Assembly: GCF_023716465.1 (NCBI RefSeq)
Contig: NZ_CP092415.1
Location: 1,527,501-1,591,500, forward strand
Length of the DNA stretch: 64,000 bases
Source of the DNA: Flagellimonas marinaquae
Lineage (GTDB): Bacteria; Bacteroidota; Bacteroidia; Flavobacteriales; Flavobacteriaceae
Direction: 5' to 3'
Shown here: piece by piece, positions 17,901-24,756 of the stretch
How the letters are laid out: the number at the start of each line of letters is the position of its first letter
Numbering within the stretch: the first letter of the stretch is position 1
Notes under the pieces: generated by a model
Told to the model about the DNA's origin: nothing
Database searches by the model: none
The model's input: only the letters and a program-made list of their open reading frames with translations
Position numbers and translations under genes: made by a program

Positions 17901-20145
17901 ATATAATATCGCTGCTGGTGTATCTCGGATCCAAGGGGTTCTTGTAAATATTGAAATAGAACCTACTGAAGCATCCATCCTCATAATAGATTACCAATCT
18001 ATATTGGCCAGTGTCCGAAGCCAAGAAATCGTTTCCGGTATGAACCACATTCCACGTACAACCGGTATTTGTGTTAGCACAACCATCTACGGGGTCTCCA
18101 CAGCTAGATTCGTCCAGTTGTTCCCAATCGATTCGTGTAGCATCGGGAATGTTAATCTGTAGAAGTTCTGTATCGTTAAGTCCACACAAGAAAATTTCGG
18201 GCAGTTCACTACCGTCGTTGGGGCATATTTCAATATCACCATCTATGCTGTTCGATGGGTCGTTGATCAAGGCTGTAATTGGGTTGGATTGAACCGAACC
18301 AAACAATTCTACGGTAATTATTTCTTGAAAGTCTTTACATGGGTCGGCCACTTGCTTGTCCACAATATAAGTGCCAACTTCTGTAACCAACATGGTGCTG
18401 GGATCCGTATCTGAATCGGCATCGGTAATAACCGTATCGATTCCTATATCAATTTGATTGTTACCGTTTTCGTCGCGGTACCAAATGTAGTTGTCAAAGT
18501 TATCTCCCGCGTTCAACAATACATCCTCACCACAGAGTTGTACGGTCCTACTAAAGTTACACGCGCTAAGGTCGTCCAACAAGAAATTTGTGGCACCAGG
18601 AGAACCAAATCCACAACCATCAAAATCGTAAACACTGGGGTCGTCGGTAATTTGGTTTGAGTTCAAAACACCCTGATAAGTGGAATATGCCAAATTTTGA
18701 ATGATATCCGTACAGGCATCGATAAAGTCGAAACAGTTTTCGGCCACTTGTACCCGCATACGGATAACTGCTGGTGGATCTCCTTCCTCAACAATATCAT
18801 CGGGAATGGTAAAAACTATGGTTCTGGTTGCAGGATCGAAGGTATAGGTTACCCCAGAGGGCATGGTTATACTGGATTCGTCCAAGGTCACATTTATGGG
18901 AAGAACGTCCCTTATGGTATAATTTGTGGCATCGTCGTTTCCTACGTTTTGGAAAGTAAGCACATAATCCAGATATTGACCTAGGTGCACACCTTGTCCA
19001 GTAATATCGTTACCACCTATATCCTCGACAGTTTTGGCCAAGTTGATAGATGGTTCAATGATCTCCACATCCAAGGAGGTGAAGAAAATATCGTATTTAT
19101 CCTGTGAAGACGAAGCTCTTAATGTTGCCCCTGTTTCTCCGTTGGGTATTACGGACCGGCTTGGGTTTGGAATGGTGAACAGATCTACGTCCCAACCCAA
19201 GGTGTTGATACTATTAGGGTTACGATTGGTTTGAATTACCCCTTCGTTGGTAATATTACTATTAAAAAAGTTATTGGATGGATTTGCCGTGTTGGACAAT
19301 GTGGTGAAAGACCCATTGCTATCTGCTCTAATGGACAGTCGATCCCCGGTAATACGGTTATCTCCTTCCAAGGCGGCTACACCAAGTTTTGCGTTTACCG
19401 GGAAAGGTGCTGGCAAAGTGGTAAATCCGCTAAAGGGAATATCTACTGTTTCTCCGGATTTAATACCGGCATATCCGTCAAAAGTAGTGATGTATTTTCC
19501 TGGATAGGTCGGGTTTTCATAAACGATCACTAAAGACCAACCTCCGGAAACGCCTCCAGTAACGTTATCTCCCGAACTGGCCCGTACATTGGCCACGGTA
19601 TATTCTCCATCTGGATTGGTCAAGCCCGTTAATATAGATGTTACATCTTTATAGCAGGCATATGGAGCGTAGCTGCCAAAATCGGAATCTCCATTACCAT
19701 CAAAAAGAATTTCATCGGCAGTTAGATCTACGTAGCCGGCACCTGGCACCCTAAACTTGATTTCGTCAAAATCTGTCTGGCGGTTGTTATCTCTATAAAC
19801 GGCAGACCAATATAGTCCCGCATATCTAATTCTTGAACAATCCGAATCTGGTACTGCCAAAGTTGCACTACTTGAGCTAAAGGTACTAGGGTCGCCATCA
19901 ACATCAATATATTGCATGTTGAGGTCATCGTTGTAACTGGAGCTTGAACCAGTGCTATTGTATGGATCTTCCGGATCTCTATTGTTGGAGTCCCGGTTTA
20001 CTATATTATTGGCAATAAACGTAAGGTCTCCCCTAATTTCGTTTGCGTAACGAACATCGAAATCGTTTTTTACTTGTGAAAATCCCGCGTATGCAAACAG
20101 GAGTAAACAAGTAGTTATGCCCCACCTGAGTAGTGATACTTTCAT
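5983..20145 (-). CDS. sprB: Giant SprB-type gliding motility adhesin with T9SS type B sorting domain
   Basis: SprB is the cell-surface adhesin carried along the cell by the gliding machinery. About 4720 residues. I start at the ATG ending at 20145 (MKVSLLRWGITTCLLLFAYAG, a clear signal peptide, 11 nt after the sprD stop) rather than at an upstream ATG at 20193 that overlaps sprD. Order: exported N-terminal domain (about 25-360); a DUF11-like domain (about 364-470, LAKTVED...LTFQNVGNDDA); a Cys-containing linker region; roughly forty SprB repeats of about 80-90 residues (about 830-4500) with the pattern C...DG.I.V..GG..PY.YS...F..L.AGTY...V.D.NGC; and a gliding-associated C-terminal sorting domain (about 4625-4720, FTPDGDGLNDIW...YDRYG). 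The array is interrupted by a different domain at about 1795-2005. Export through Sec then T9SS is inferred. The number of repeats is my estimate. Confidence 0.93.
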   Translation of the reverse strand: MKVSLLRWGITTCLLLFAYAGFSQVKNDFDVRYANEIRGDLTFIANNIVNRDSNNRDPEDPYNSTGSSSSYNDDLNMQYIDVDGDPSTFSSSSATLAVPDSDCSRIRYAGLYWSAVYRDNNRQTDFDEIKFRVPGAGYVDLTADEILFDGNGDSDFGSYAPYACYKDVTSILTGLTNPDGEYTVANVRASSGDNVTGGVSGGWSLVIVYENPTYPGKYITTFDGYAGIKSGETVDIPFSGFTTLPAPFPVNAKLGVAALEGDNRITGDRLSIRADSNGSFTTLSNTANPSNNFFNSNITNEGVIQTNRNPNSINTLGWDVDLFTIPNPSRSVIPNGETGATLRASSSQDKYDIFFTSLDVEIIEPSINLAKTVEDIGGNDITGQGVHLGQYLDYVLTFQNVGNDDATNYTIRDVLPINVTLDESSITMPSGVTYTFDPATRTIVFTIPDDIVEEGDPPAVIRMRVQVAENCFDFIDACTDIIQNLAYSTYQGVLNSNQITDDPSVYDFDGCGFGSPGATNFLLDDLSACNFSRTVQLCGEDVLLNAGDNFDNYIWYRDENGNNQIDIGIDTVITDADSDTDPSTMLVTEVGTYIVDKQVADPCKDFQEIITVELFGSVQSNPITALINDPSNSIDGDIEICPNDGSELPEIFLCGLNDTELLQINIPDATRIDWEQLDESSCGDPVDGCANTNTGCTWNVVHTGNDFLASDTGQYRLVIYYEDGCFSRFYFNIYKNPLDPRYTSSDIICDTDGNITVTNVPLTYEFQLVNQTTGTIIAPYQSSPSFDVDTNGAYMVEIRQQGVTDGCIFVLDNIGILDRDFQVDVVPQDTDCNGLGEIAISVLNVEAQYYYEISSGGTVVDTHGPTNDNNYTFENLNDGVYDVTVTTDDGCDYTEQVTINDVTDLAVNALTTKNIDCTDGIISVTGSGGFPNPDYYYAIWSYNGTDLYTDIGDIPPGAYQTSTDFTFTNGEEGTYEFVVVDGNSCYAISNSAVISVSPAVEYTTSVVDETCFGADDGSFNVNVTNSNGYSLSYTLTYPDTSTTSNTSGSFTNLPQGNYSLTITQTQGGISCDFIETFTISGPASGVTADAVLTQDYTCLQNGIIEAQNVIGGAAPYEYSIDGVNFVASPTFNNLTDGTYTITVRDDSGCTFVTDPVTIDPLDPPTDIGFTATDPLCPTFVSDVTLSVTGGTPNLIYEIISPAVSAVNNGNNAIFAGLSPGTYMFRVTDNNGCFYDESFTIDPVTEIAVTGQLLNNITCFGDSDGEIRYNVSDFNTDYDYSVTGPATFSGTAETNGTITLSGLAEGTYTITVTDNFTNCADTASVTVVAPPAALNASVTVAQPTCVANGSVDIVAADGWGSYTYEITAGPAGYVLPTAQANGLFTGLNIGGTYTYTVTDANGCVFTDTFTLTEAIAPVLDIVPNDICYDDATGLTLTANVTSGGDGNYEYSLNGGPFVAINIFTGLGPGTYTIDVRDGNDCTDSASITIDPELSVTASAPNITACGTDTDVTVTAAGGDGNYVYAIVNNGATPTAGDFAAANPITITGAGDYDVYVRDNNGAAGYCEAVYDITILQDDPLALTIANTDILCSGEAQAQITITATGGEAPYTYSIDNGATYQTSNIFVNQAAGSYNIRVRDANNCEVTQIYSITEPLTLSASAAVTALAECFPGMGAEVRITNAIGGTAPYEYSFDGGSNYGTSSIGYLLPGTHTLYIRDANLCTYPMSVTIDPEPTPPTATTTIDYECDGEGTITVTPSSTDFDYTYEINGTPNTPDTNNVFPNVPVGNHTITVNYTSNIAPSPSILLSENFGVGPNTSITEIDPAYCYEPQDGSASACAGFGADTHIQDGEYSVTQNIVNPYPSWQSPNDHTGVANGRFLAINVGGVAGVGGIVYQKTGVEVVPNRDITVSLYAFNLLRNGTSGGDPTIEIQLVDGGGTVIASTTTGNIPKNTGANDWHNYTVNLNPGANSNLDIVIRTNSAVINGNDIAIDDIEAYQIPEVCTDSLTLNVTVEDGHAFDGAITSFSNISCNGAADGTIVFEAENFDPAIGFTYQVDGGAVSAAQFASPITVSGLAAGAHTINIVDLRDPACSVVLNQTLTQPDILDVTATITNVLTCTNGGATITATATDGTPAYQYQLEDDLGGIITTFQTSNVFTGLAAGDYVIRARDINLCEDTTNITIDPPATIAFNLTPTLCYSGNNDGSIQVNVTDGNDTYQFSLNGGAWMTPTPTDGTTYLFENLTAGTYTIDVRDAFGCTATDTATINPALTASASLNSDLTCLADASITINATGGSGSYSYEWSNDGGTNYFATGFTGNVFTTNTDGTYQFRVTDTATCTTVTNSVIVTPATQPVISNVIPTDILCFGDSTGSLNVVIDTSVGVPPYTINVVETSGPTNYGTQTTGLPAGSYEVTITDDKGCVSDPFPVVISEPTPILPNVTHTNLTCVASTTELGTITVDASGGTPDYIYQVYNTDFSVNLTYDTSLGTNDHTFTGLDFGDYTVQITDANGCQNISTVTITTGPDILITTAGASGCTPGSGEMTVEAQASNGTLGVGTFYFAIYPAPAFNAADPAWFPEDPLPAPDNTHLFTGLTPGVTYTFIVFDTDTNCEYIQEATVPVATNSTLVSTIDASTDITCTGAADGTVDFTISGYGGNNVNYEIFYTNTHTTTGISDTISGAIGGPESDTATGLSPGEYYILFEEADGPNAGCVIASDEFLIEQAPTLLDVTASSPTNDNCNPNAGVITASAQFGLAPYEYLYLLDTDPAPTAATAGWTSSNTANVEAGDYIVYVKDANDCIQSDPVTVLLDPSPDISLAIIDECVDEGLFQVMVTLDNPAVAMAPFQISINGGAFQNFTFNGSNQYLISNLSSSTGQSITVRDLNGCAETETFDIHPPLEFTVTQTVALDCEIGAAGNAELLIDVISGSGNYEYMIDGPGTNDVARGVLTLNAFNQFTWTGAAVAGSYDVIVYDMGTAPPNCPKTITIEVPDAPIPDFTETHVDVTCFGGNDGSITLTAVDNGILPLTYTLTPMPVGAVLNGNTFENLPAGTYDVRAIGANNCPFDITGIVISQPDAITNVNASVVEFGCSVGNNMNNATITVDTASIIGGSGNYVIYEFINDAGSVVVQSGNNPVYTETDINGGNYTINVYDSNGCIGTTTASIAPFDSLDNAIITVDAVATCATGEDITITAVGSITNSNTHPANYEFRELPSGIFQPTGVFTGLSVGTHNFEVRNTVTGCVRTVSHEVADPEVLDLNVVSTTDITCFGDINGEVELNLVDAFSTTYASATSYTLYYDFLNTPTNLGDDTITTGTDTDGSFTITGLAAGTYYIEVTDTNPPGAACLYSESFTIAGPAAAITGATVVTDITCLGNDGAIQITNVAGGWGGYSYYVGTSSPTVLGDYVASPNFTGLVAGTYEAWVIDSSGCEELVDTVTLTDPNPITATLQINVENCTDLQGEIQVVGTAGGQGSNYTYQLIKDGTNVGSPQTNTIFSGLGAGSYEVLIADQWSCTTTVGPVVLTDAMTANTTVVKPIDCDISDPGGQITVNVSGGSTNLEFEVEFPDGSTPLPTNTTGVFTGLTMPGVYTFTVTDNDTATPCTYVVTQELDDKVDPIIDNVIIQDVSCNGGSDGSLTVVLDPATVVDPVYTYELYEMSDLVNPYRFAQSSPVFDNLPAGNYQARVISSRACEDSFDVTVGEPSALTASASATDFACSPSNSVNEATITISALGGTAPYTYSFEGNSFTSDATFNVVDNTTVQTINYIVRDANGCEYPDSITVQPLNTFTLNLNQDIAISCVDPETVTLTVTEFIGGDTYTFELLPVGNPYGAITTSTGTTATFELTEPGSYTFRATNDTTGCYVETTHNIAPYDTIDVVATATSPAMCFGDAGTLEIDVTGYTGTYNYEVFNADGTTTGISGSGNTTTNPMSITDPLLVGGNYFVRVTETGYPECIEDSNTITIISPSSALDYTPQEVANVTCTNDQGEILIAPTGGYAPYNIVLTNTTTTQVYTINNVASHVFTGLSAGNYTVSVTDNGGCVEDRTITLTEPIPITADIDAAPIDLLCYGDNSAAVWADNVLGGEGVYQYQLNIYDATGTTIQFTTGVQSSDTFTGLGAGIYSITVSDGWSCGVETPQVTITEPTEVMASLIQLSGMTCTNDAQILLSAAGGTAPYFYSTDGISFTAMSGGNTHTFDVAPGVYQYYVRDANGCDAMISNQVTVDAVPDLMLEIDDSAAIINCMGEASATIIASATGGLGNYNYELFSDAALTHLVNGPQTSGTFSGLMAGDYYVRVTSVDCVEVSPVITIVDPDPLVVDREEFTNITCSGMEDGTITVEVSGGTGEILYAISPNLDQFDTENTFTDLAPGIYDVIAQDENGCFITFQFELTQPEPVVAETINIMDEVCFESGDGSFEVQISGGTAPYQTSLNSTADENFVQDQFLFQNLTAGTHVVFVRDAQGCETNVIVEIDPGVNLAATVTPMYECSDIVPDNYLNIAFEDESITNDLMFALDSTDPADMQLTADFTNMAPGDHYLTVAHANGCMTTYDFTIEAFEPLTLTLENNNINQITAIADGGVEDYTFYFNDIDNGTENTFYINRTDTYTVTVVDQNGCEATAEIFMEFIDVEFPNFFTPDGDGLNDIWLPDNIEGFPDVLIIIYDRYGRVVEEMTRNVQGWDGNYDGKPLPTGDYWYVVKLEGPLDDREFVGHFTLYRQ

Positions 20146-20156
20146 AAGCGTGGTGG

Positions 20157-22226
20157 TTAAATGGTTGTGTTTGGTTTTATTCGCATGATCCACATATCGT
20201 CTTCATACGATGCGTTGAGTTTGGTATAGTAAGAGGTCAATGCATTGCTCCAAGTATCGTGTTTTTTTAAGTACACATACCTGTGCTTGTCCTGGGGGCT
20301 TATAAAGTAACTGGCATGTAGTCCTCTGGCATTTAGTTCTTTAACAAATTCTTTCGCGCTTGTAGAGTTTTCGAACACATTGGCAATAATGTAATACCCT
20401 TCGGGCAATCCTTCTCCAGAATGGGTTCTTATTACCACATGGCGTTTTCCTCCAGAATTTGCTGCGATGTTTTTGGACAACAAGCTATTTCCATATTTGG
20501 ATTTTTTAGTATTGCTTTCTTCATTGTATCCAGCAATTGGCGAGTTTCCTCCGTTTACGTTCATTACCCAGGCGTCTCCTTGGTAAGTGCCGTTCATTTT
20601 TGTGCGATAGGCATGTAAGGCTTCTTTCTTGTCGTTAAACTCGGCGATATAAACATAGTTGAGTCCGTTTTTTGGATTTTCAAAGTAATCGGCCTCAATG
20701 CCTTGTGCCTGTAGTTTTTCTATAAAAGAATGCAGGTTGTCCTTGTCCCTAAACACATTGGCGATCAAGTAATGTCCGCTTTCCACATTTGGAACAACAT
20801 GAGCTTTGTATTTTACTTTATTGTTTTTTGTATTTCTATAGGTTCTGTCCTGTTTTGCCCTTGCAGTTGAGGCATAGGCCTTATTGGTATTATCCTTTGC
20901 CTCGCTGATCTTTATTACCTTTTTGGTAGCTGTAGTATTGGATAGACCATGGTTGGCAAGCGGTTGCTTTTTTCTTGTTACGATATCGGCACTGTCCATA
21001 TTGGCGAAGTACACTTCTTTGGCCTTTTCCTCCAGCTCCGGGTTTTGTCCACGGGTTTCGCGCTGTACCATTTTCATAACGGTCTCAAAGCGTTTTTCAA
21101 GATCTTGCCTACGGTTGGATTCTATGGAATCTTGACGCATGAGCAATTCATCGAGAATGGCATCGTTTTCTGCCAATTTATCTTTTAATTGGGCTATTTC
21201 GAGGTCTTTATCGGTAATGCTTAAACTGTCCTGGGGTACATCTTCTTCGTTCGACACTAAGTCTTCTCCTTCTTTTTCCAACATTACCCTGTCTTCCGTT
21301 AGATTGGGGGTAAAGGAATAGGCGAGAGAGATTTCGTGGGTGACCCCAAAGTTTTCGAACTCGTTGGACAATCCTTTTTCTACTGTATAACCCAGCGATA
21401 TATTTTTGGTAAGGTTAAATCCTAAACCTGCCGACGCACCATAAAAGTCATCGTAGCCAGCTTGCACCCACCCTAGTTTTGGTAAATCCAAGATAAGGTT
21501 ACCACCAAGGGTAATTTCTTCTTCACCTACTTTGCGCACCCTTGCCAATGGCATTAAACGGGCCTGCTCCATAATACCTGTTCCGTTTTCGAACTGATGG
21601 GTATATTGTAAGTGACCGGAATAGGTTTTTTCGTTAAAATCGGTTACCGATTCGCTGGTTTTAAGATTATAATCGAAAAGGTTCTCTGCAAAGCCACCAA
21701 TATCGAATTTACCAATAGAGAAGTTGAATCCTGGTTGAAAGCTTACCAAGGAGCTACTTTCCAAGGTATTCAAAAACGGGTCATCTTCAACAGAGTTTAC
21801 CCGATCTTGGTTAAATGCACTTTGGTAGTAGCTAACATTGGCACCAAAAGTAAAAGTACTGTTTGTGCTTAACCTGACACCATAGGCGTAGTTGGCATGT
21901 ACACCAAAATTATTGAACAGCCCTTCCCTGTTGGTGAACAAGCTTAAACCCACACCACTTCTATCGCTAACTCTACCACTATAGCTCAAGAAGTAAACCT
22001 GGTTGTTGTCATCAAAAGATACCGATTGGTTTCTATGGAATAGATTGATGTACGACTTGTCTTCCCGAACCGTGGAAAAGGTGGGGTTCAACAAGAACCG
22101 ATTGAACTTCATAAGGTTTTGAGAAGGCACGTTATAGGGTACGTACACTTCCTCTTCCTGTCCTCTCGTTGGTGAGAAGGCAAGTAGCAAGAAAGTTAGT
22201 AATAGTAGAGGTTTGTTGATTTGCAT
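20157..22226 (-). CDS. sprD: PorP/SprF-family barrel fused to two SPOR-like repeats (SprD position)
   Basis: A 689-residue envelope protein. After a signal peptide (MQINKPLLLLTFLLLAFSPTRG) residues about 25-310 form a PorP/SprF-type barrel (NLMKFNRFLLNPTFS, repeated aromatic strands). A charged, helical segment (about 325-400) follows, then a Lys/Asn-rich linker, then two related repeats at about 470-560 and 600-685, each with HYLIANVF/YYIIANVF, a helix, a DYF or SYF strand and YVY(I/L): the look of SPOR domains, which bind peptidoglycan lacking stem peptides. It lies between sprC and sprB, as sprD does in the F. johnsoniae sprCDBF operon. The gene symbol rests on that order; SPOR membership should be tested by profile search. 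Confidence 0.75.
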   Translation of the reverse strand: MQINKPLLLLTFLLLAFSPTRGQEEEVYVPYNVPSQNLMKFNRFLLNPTFSTVREDKSYINLFHRNQSVSFDDNNQVYFLSYSGRVSDRSGVGLSLFTNREGLFNNFGVHANYAYGVRLSTNSTFTFGANVSYYQSAFNQDRVNSVEDDPFLNTLESSSLVSFQPGFNFSIGKFDIGGFAENLFDYNLKTSESVTDFNEKTYSGHLQYTHQFENGTGIMEQARLMPLARVRKVGEEEITLGGNLILDLPKLGWVQAGYDDFYGASAGLGFNLTKNISLGYTVEKGLSNEFENFGVTHEISLAYSFTPNLTEDRVMLEKEGEDLVSNEEDVPQDSLSITDKDLEIAQLKDKLAENDAILDELLMRQDSIESNRRQDLEKRFETVMKMVQRETRGQNPELEEKAKEVYFANMDSADIVTRKKQPLANHGLSNTTATKKVIKISEAKDNTNKAYASTARAKQDRTYRNTKNNKVKYKAHVVPNVESGHYLIANVFRDKDNLHSFIEKLQAQGIEADYFENPKNGLNYVYIAEFNDKKEALHAYRTKMNGTYQGDAWVMNVNGGNSPIAGYNEESNTKKSKYGNSLLSKNIAANSGGKRHVVIRTHSGEGLPEGYYIIANVFENSTSAKEFVKELNARGLHASYFISPQDKHRYVYLKKHDTWSNALTSYYTKLNASYEDDMWIMRIKPNTTI

Positions 22227-22232
22227 TGCTGC

Positions 22233-24491
22233 TTATTTAATAACTGTGATAGTTCCTTGTTTAAGGCTTTTACCACCTCGCGTGATCTTGTAATAGAAAA
22301 TCATGCTCTGTTTGTTAAAGGATGTGGTGGATTGAGGCCAATTATTTTCGTAGCCGGCTTGGCTGAATACCTGTTCTCCGCGCTCATTAAATATGGTAAC
22401 GAGAACGTTGGGGTCTCTGGAATAAGTGTTCGGCAAAATCCATAGGTCGTTGATTCCATCACCGTTCGTAGTTATAACGTTCGGTATAGCAAACATATCC
22501 CTATAGGTTATTGTGATCACCTTGCTAAGGGTACATGTACCAAAGCTGGCAATTAGCAAGTATTCTCCTTCTTCTGTAAAGTCGTAAGAATTACTGGATG
22601 ATATTAGGTTGTTGCCAGCATCGTACCACTCATAGGAGTCGGCACCGCTAGCGGTAATTGTTTCGGTTTCCCCTTCGATTATGATGAGGTCTTTGGATTT
22701 ATCCAGTACCAGTAAAGACTCATCAAAATTAGTTATGGTCACCTCATTGGAAATCAATGGACAATCATTTGTGTTTATGATCAATTGATATACACCGGCA
22801 GCGGTTACGGTAAGTGCTTCAGAAGCCGTATCTACTACGGTACCATCTTTTTGCCATTCAAAGGCTTGGTCGGTAAGATCCAATCCACTATTTAATACAA
22901 TAGCTTCTCCTCCTTCACAGAGCACCGTGCTATTTGCGGTTATTGCCAAGGATTCATTCGAAGCTAGTCGAACTTCAAGTCCATTGGAAATAGCATCAAA
23001 AGCGTCTATAGATCCAAATAAGGTATAATTTCCGTTGCCCTCTTGATCGGATATGGTGATAGTTTTGGAGTTTTCCCCAGCTATGTTGGTACCTTCTTGC
23101 TTCCACTGGTAACTGAAAGAACTTTGTAGATCGGCCGTAACATCTGTTTTGGAGCCGTTTTCGCCAACTGCATTTATAGTCGTTAAGCTCATGGTTGCGT
23201 CGGTACTGGCGCAAGAAGTGTAAGTGCCCACATAGTCGATTACGAGTTCAAAGGATTCTGGCGAAACCACTGTTGTAGTAGCGGAAGCCAAAGGTGCCGG
23301 GGTACACGGACCACCATTTTCGGTTACTTCTACATAGTACTCACCCACAGTATCAATATCCAAAGAACTATTGGTTGCATCGGTAATGGGCGAACCATTT
23401 TTATACCATTGATAGGTAGCATTGGTCGCGGTGGTACTTACGGATAAGGTTTTATTCTGAGACGGAAGCAAAACAATATTTTCTTCATGGTCCAAAGTGA
23501 TATCAAAAGAACCTGAATTGGAAACAACAACTGCGTTAGAGGATTCTTTGCATATTCCGGAACCTTCTATTTCTACAACATAAGAACCTTCAAACCCTGA
23601 GATGTTGGCATTTACTGTATACGAGCTACCATCAACCGTAGGGCCGCTGACTATATTTCCGTTTTTATACCAGGTATAGGTATAGCCCATTCCGCTAATG
23701 TTCGCCTCCAAAAGATGTGTTGCACCGGGACAAACCTCAATGGAACTGGCTCCGTTAATAGCAAGCCCAGAACTGGTTCCAGTTGTTATTTCTATGGTAT
23801 TGGACAAGGTGTTGGCCGAGCCCGAACAATTGCCATAATCTAATTCTACGTAGTACATTCCAGGATCAGAAACGGTGATGCTCTCTGATTTTTGAGGAAG
23901 TAGTGTACCGCTTCGATACCAATTGTAGATATAAGAATCTGCATTTGGGATATTGTGCGGCTTTAAGGTTACCGATTCTCCCCCACAGATTTGAATCTGG
24001 CCTCCGGAAGGGATGGTTCCGCTCCCGTTCTCACTAATTAGCAATGGTGAATTATAGTCGATAAAGTACATGGAAAATGCATCAGACGGCGGACTGGTCT
24101 TGGCCGGGCTGGTGCTGCGTACCCTCATTTTAAAGTTGTCACCTCTCATGTTCGTTGGCAGGGCAAACTCAAACTCAAAATCAAAAGTTCCGTTTTTGTC
24201 GCTAACCCTGGCAAGTTCGGTAGGTGAAGAAAAGTATCCATCGCTATCCGATAATTCAAGGATAAATTCGTTGCTACTGTCCACCATGGGCGGTAGCCAA
24301 GTAAAGTTTACGAAGTATTCGTTAAAACCTGCCGATGCACAAACCGCGGTCCAAGCGGAGTTTCCGGCTAGGTTGGGGTTATCTGCGGGTACAGGTTTGT
24401 TGAGAATTTGAGCGTGTACGCTCAGGGTACCAAATAGCACAAAAGCCAAGGCCAGAACTAAAATGCTATTTGTTGAATTACTTTTTTTCAT
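22233..24491 (-). CDS. sprC: Secreted multi-Ig-like protein with T9SS type B sorting domain (SprC position)
   Basis: A 752-residue exported protein and first gene of the sprCDBF operon (6 nt before sprD). I choose the ATG at 24489-24491 over an adjacent GTG. It has a signal peptide (MKKSNSTNSILVLALAFVLFG...HAQ), an N-terminal domain of about 150 residues, then successive Ig/PKD-like beta-sandwich modules recognisable by Y.WY..G or Y.WYKNG strand motifs (YIYNWYRSG, YTYTWYKNG, ATYQWYKNG, FSYQWKQEG, FEWQKDG). The end (TTNGDGINDLWILPN...IFNERGEQVF) is a gliding-associated type B sorting domain, so it should leave through the T9SS. Function beyond support of SprB-based gliding is not established; the sprC name is positional. 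Confidence 0.75.
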   Translation of the reverse strand: MKKSNSTNSILVLALAFVLFGTLSVHAQILNKPVPADNPNLAGNSAWTAVCASAGFNEYFVNFTWLPPMVDSSNEFILELSDSDGYFSSPTELARVSDKNGTFDFEFEFALPTNMRGDNFKMRVRSTSPAKTSPPSDAFSMYFIDYNSPLLISENGSGTIPSGGQIQICGGESVTLKPHNIPNADSYIYNWYRSGTLLPQKSESITVSDPGMYYVELDYGNCSGSANTLSNTIEITTGTSSGLAINGASSIEVCPGATHLLEANISGMGYTYTWYKNGNIVSGPTVDGSSYTVNANISGFEGSYVVEIEGSGICKESSNAVVVSNSGSFDITLDHEENIVLLPSQNKTLSVSTTATNATYQWYKNGSPITDATNSSLDIDTVGEYYVEVTENGGPCTPAPLASATTTVVSPESFELVIDYVGTYTSCASTDATMSLTTINAVGENGSKTDVTADLQSSFSYQWKQEGTNIAGENSKTITISDQEGNGNYTLFGSIDAFDAISNGLEVRLASNESLAITANSTVLCEGGEAIVLNSGLDLTDQAFEWQKDGTVVDTASEALTVTAAGVYQLIINTNDCPLISNEVTITNFDESLLVLDKSKDLIIIEGETETITASGADSYEWYDAGNNLISSSNSYDFTEEGEYLLIASFGTCTLSKVITITYRDMFAIPNVITTNGDGINDLWILPNTYSRDPNVLVTIFNERGEQVFSQAGYENNWPQSTTSFNKQSMIFYYKITRGGKSLKQGTITVIK

Positions 24492-24731
24492 CACCGTTAG
24501 ATTTTAAGAGGTTATGGGCCATATAGCCCTGTTAGTTTGTGCCCCTTAATAGTAATTCTTTCTAAAGACGGTGTTCAGGCGTCTCTTTTTCATATAGTAA
24601 TCCAATAACAAATATGATTCTATTTTCGACGAATGGAAAGATATTGTTGTAGGTCGCTGAAAATCTGTTGTGAAAATGCCTACTTTGTATACACAGATGC
24701 ACTAAAAATAGCTATCAACATGGGATTTTAC

Positions 24732-24739
24732 TACATTTG
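24732..24739 (+). promoter_or_regulatory. Putative -7 box (TACATTTG) of glnS
   Basis: An exact TAnnTTTG element ends 17 nt before the glnS ATG. The expected -33 TTG is not evident. The rest of the 24495-24756 spacer must also contain the sprC promoter on the other strand; the best candidate there is the imperfect CATATTTG at 24609-24616. Confidence 0.6.
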
Positions 24740-24756
24740 CGCATCAAATCAAGGGT

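Noticed and set aside
17602..18162. 186-codon plus-strand reading frame opposite sprB (the longest of many)
   Set aside because: Lies fully antisense to a clear repeat-coding gene; the product has no recognisable domain. Long antisense frames are expected opposite biased coding sequence.
20146..20193. Upstream ATG at 20193 as the sprB start
   Set aside because: It overlaps sprD by 37 nt and puts 16 polar residues ahead of a clear signal peptide that begins at the ATG ending at 20145.
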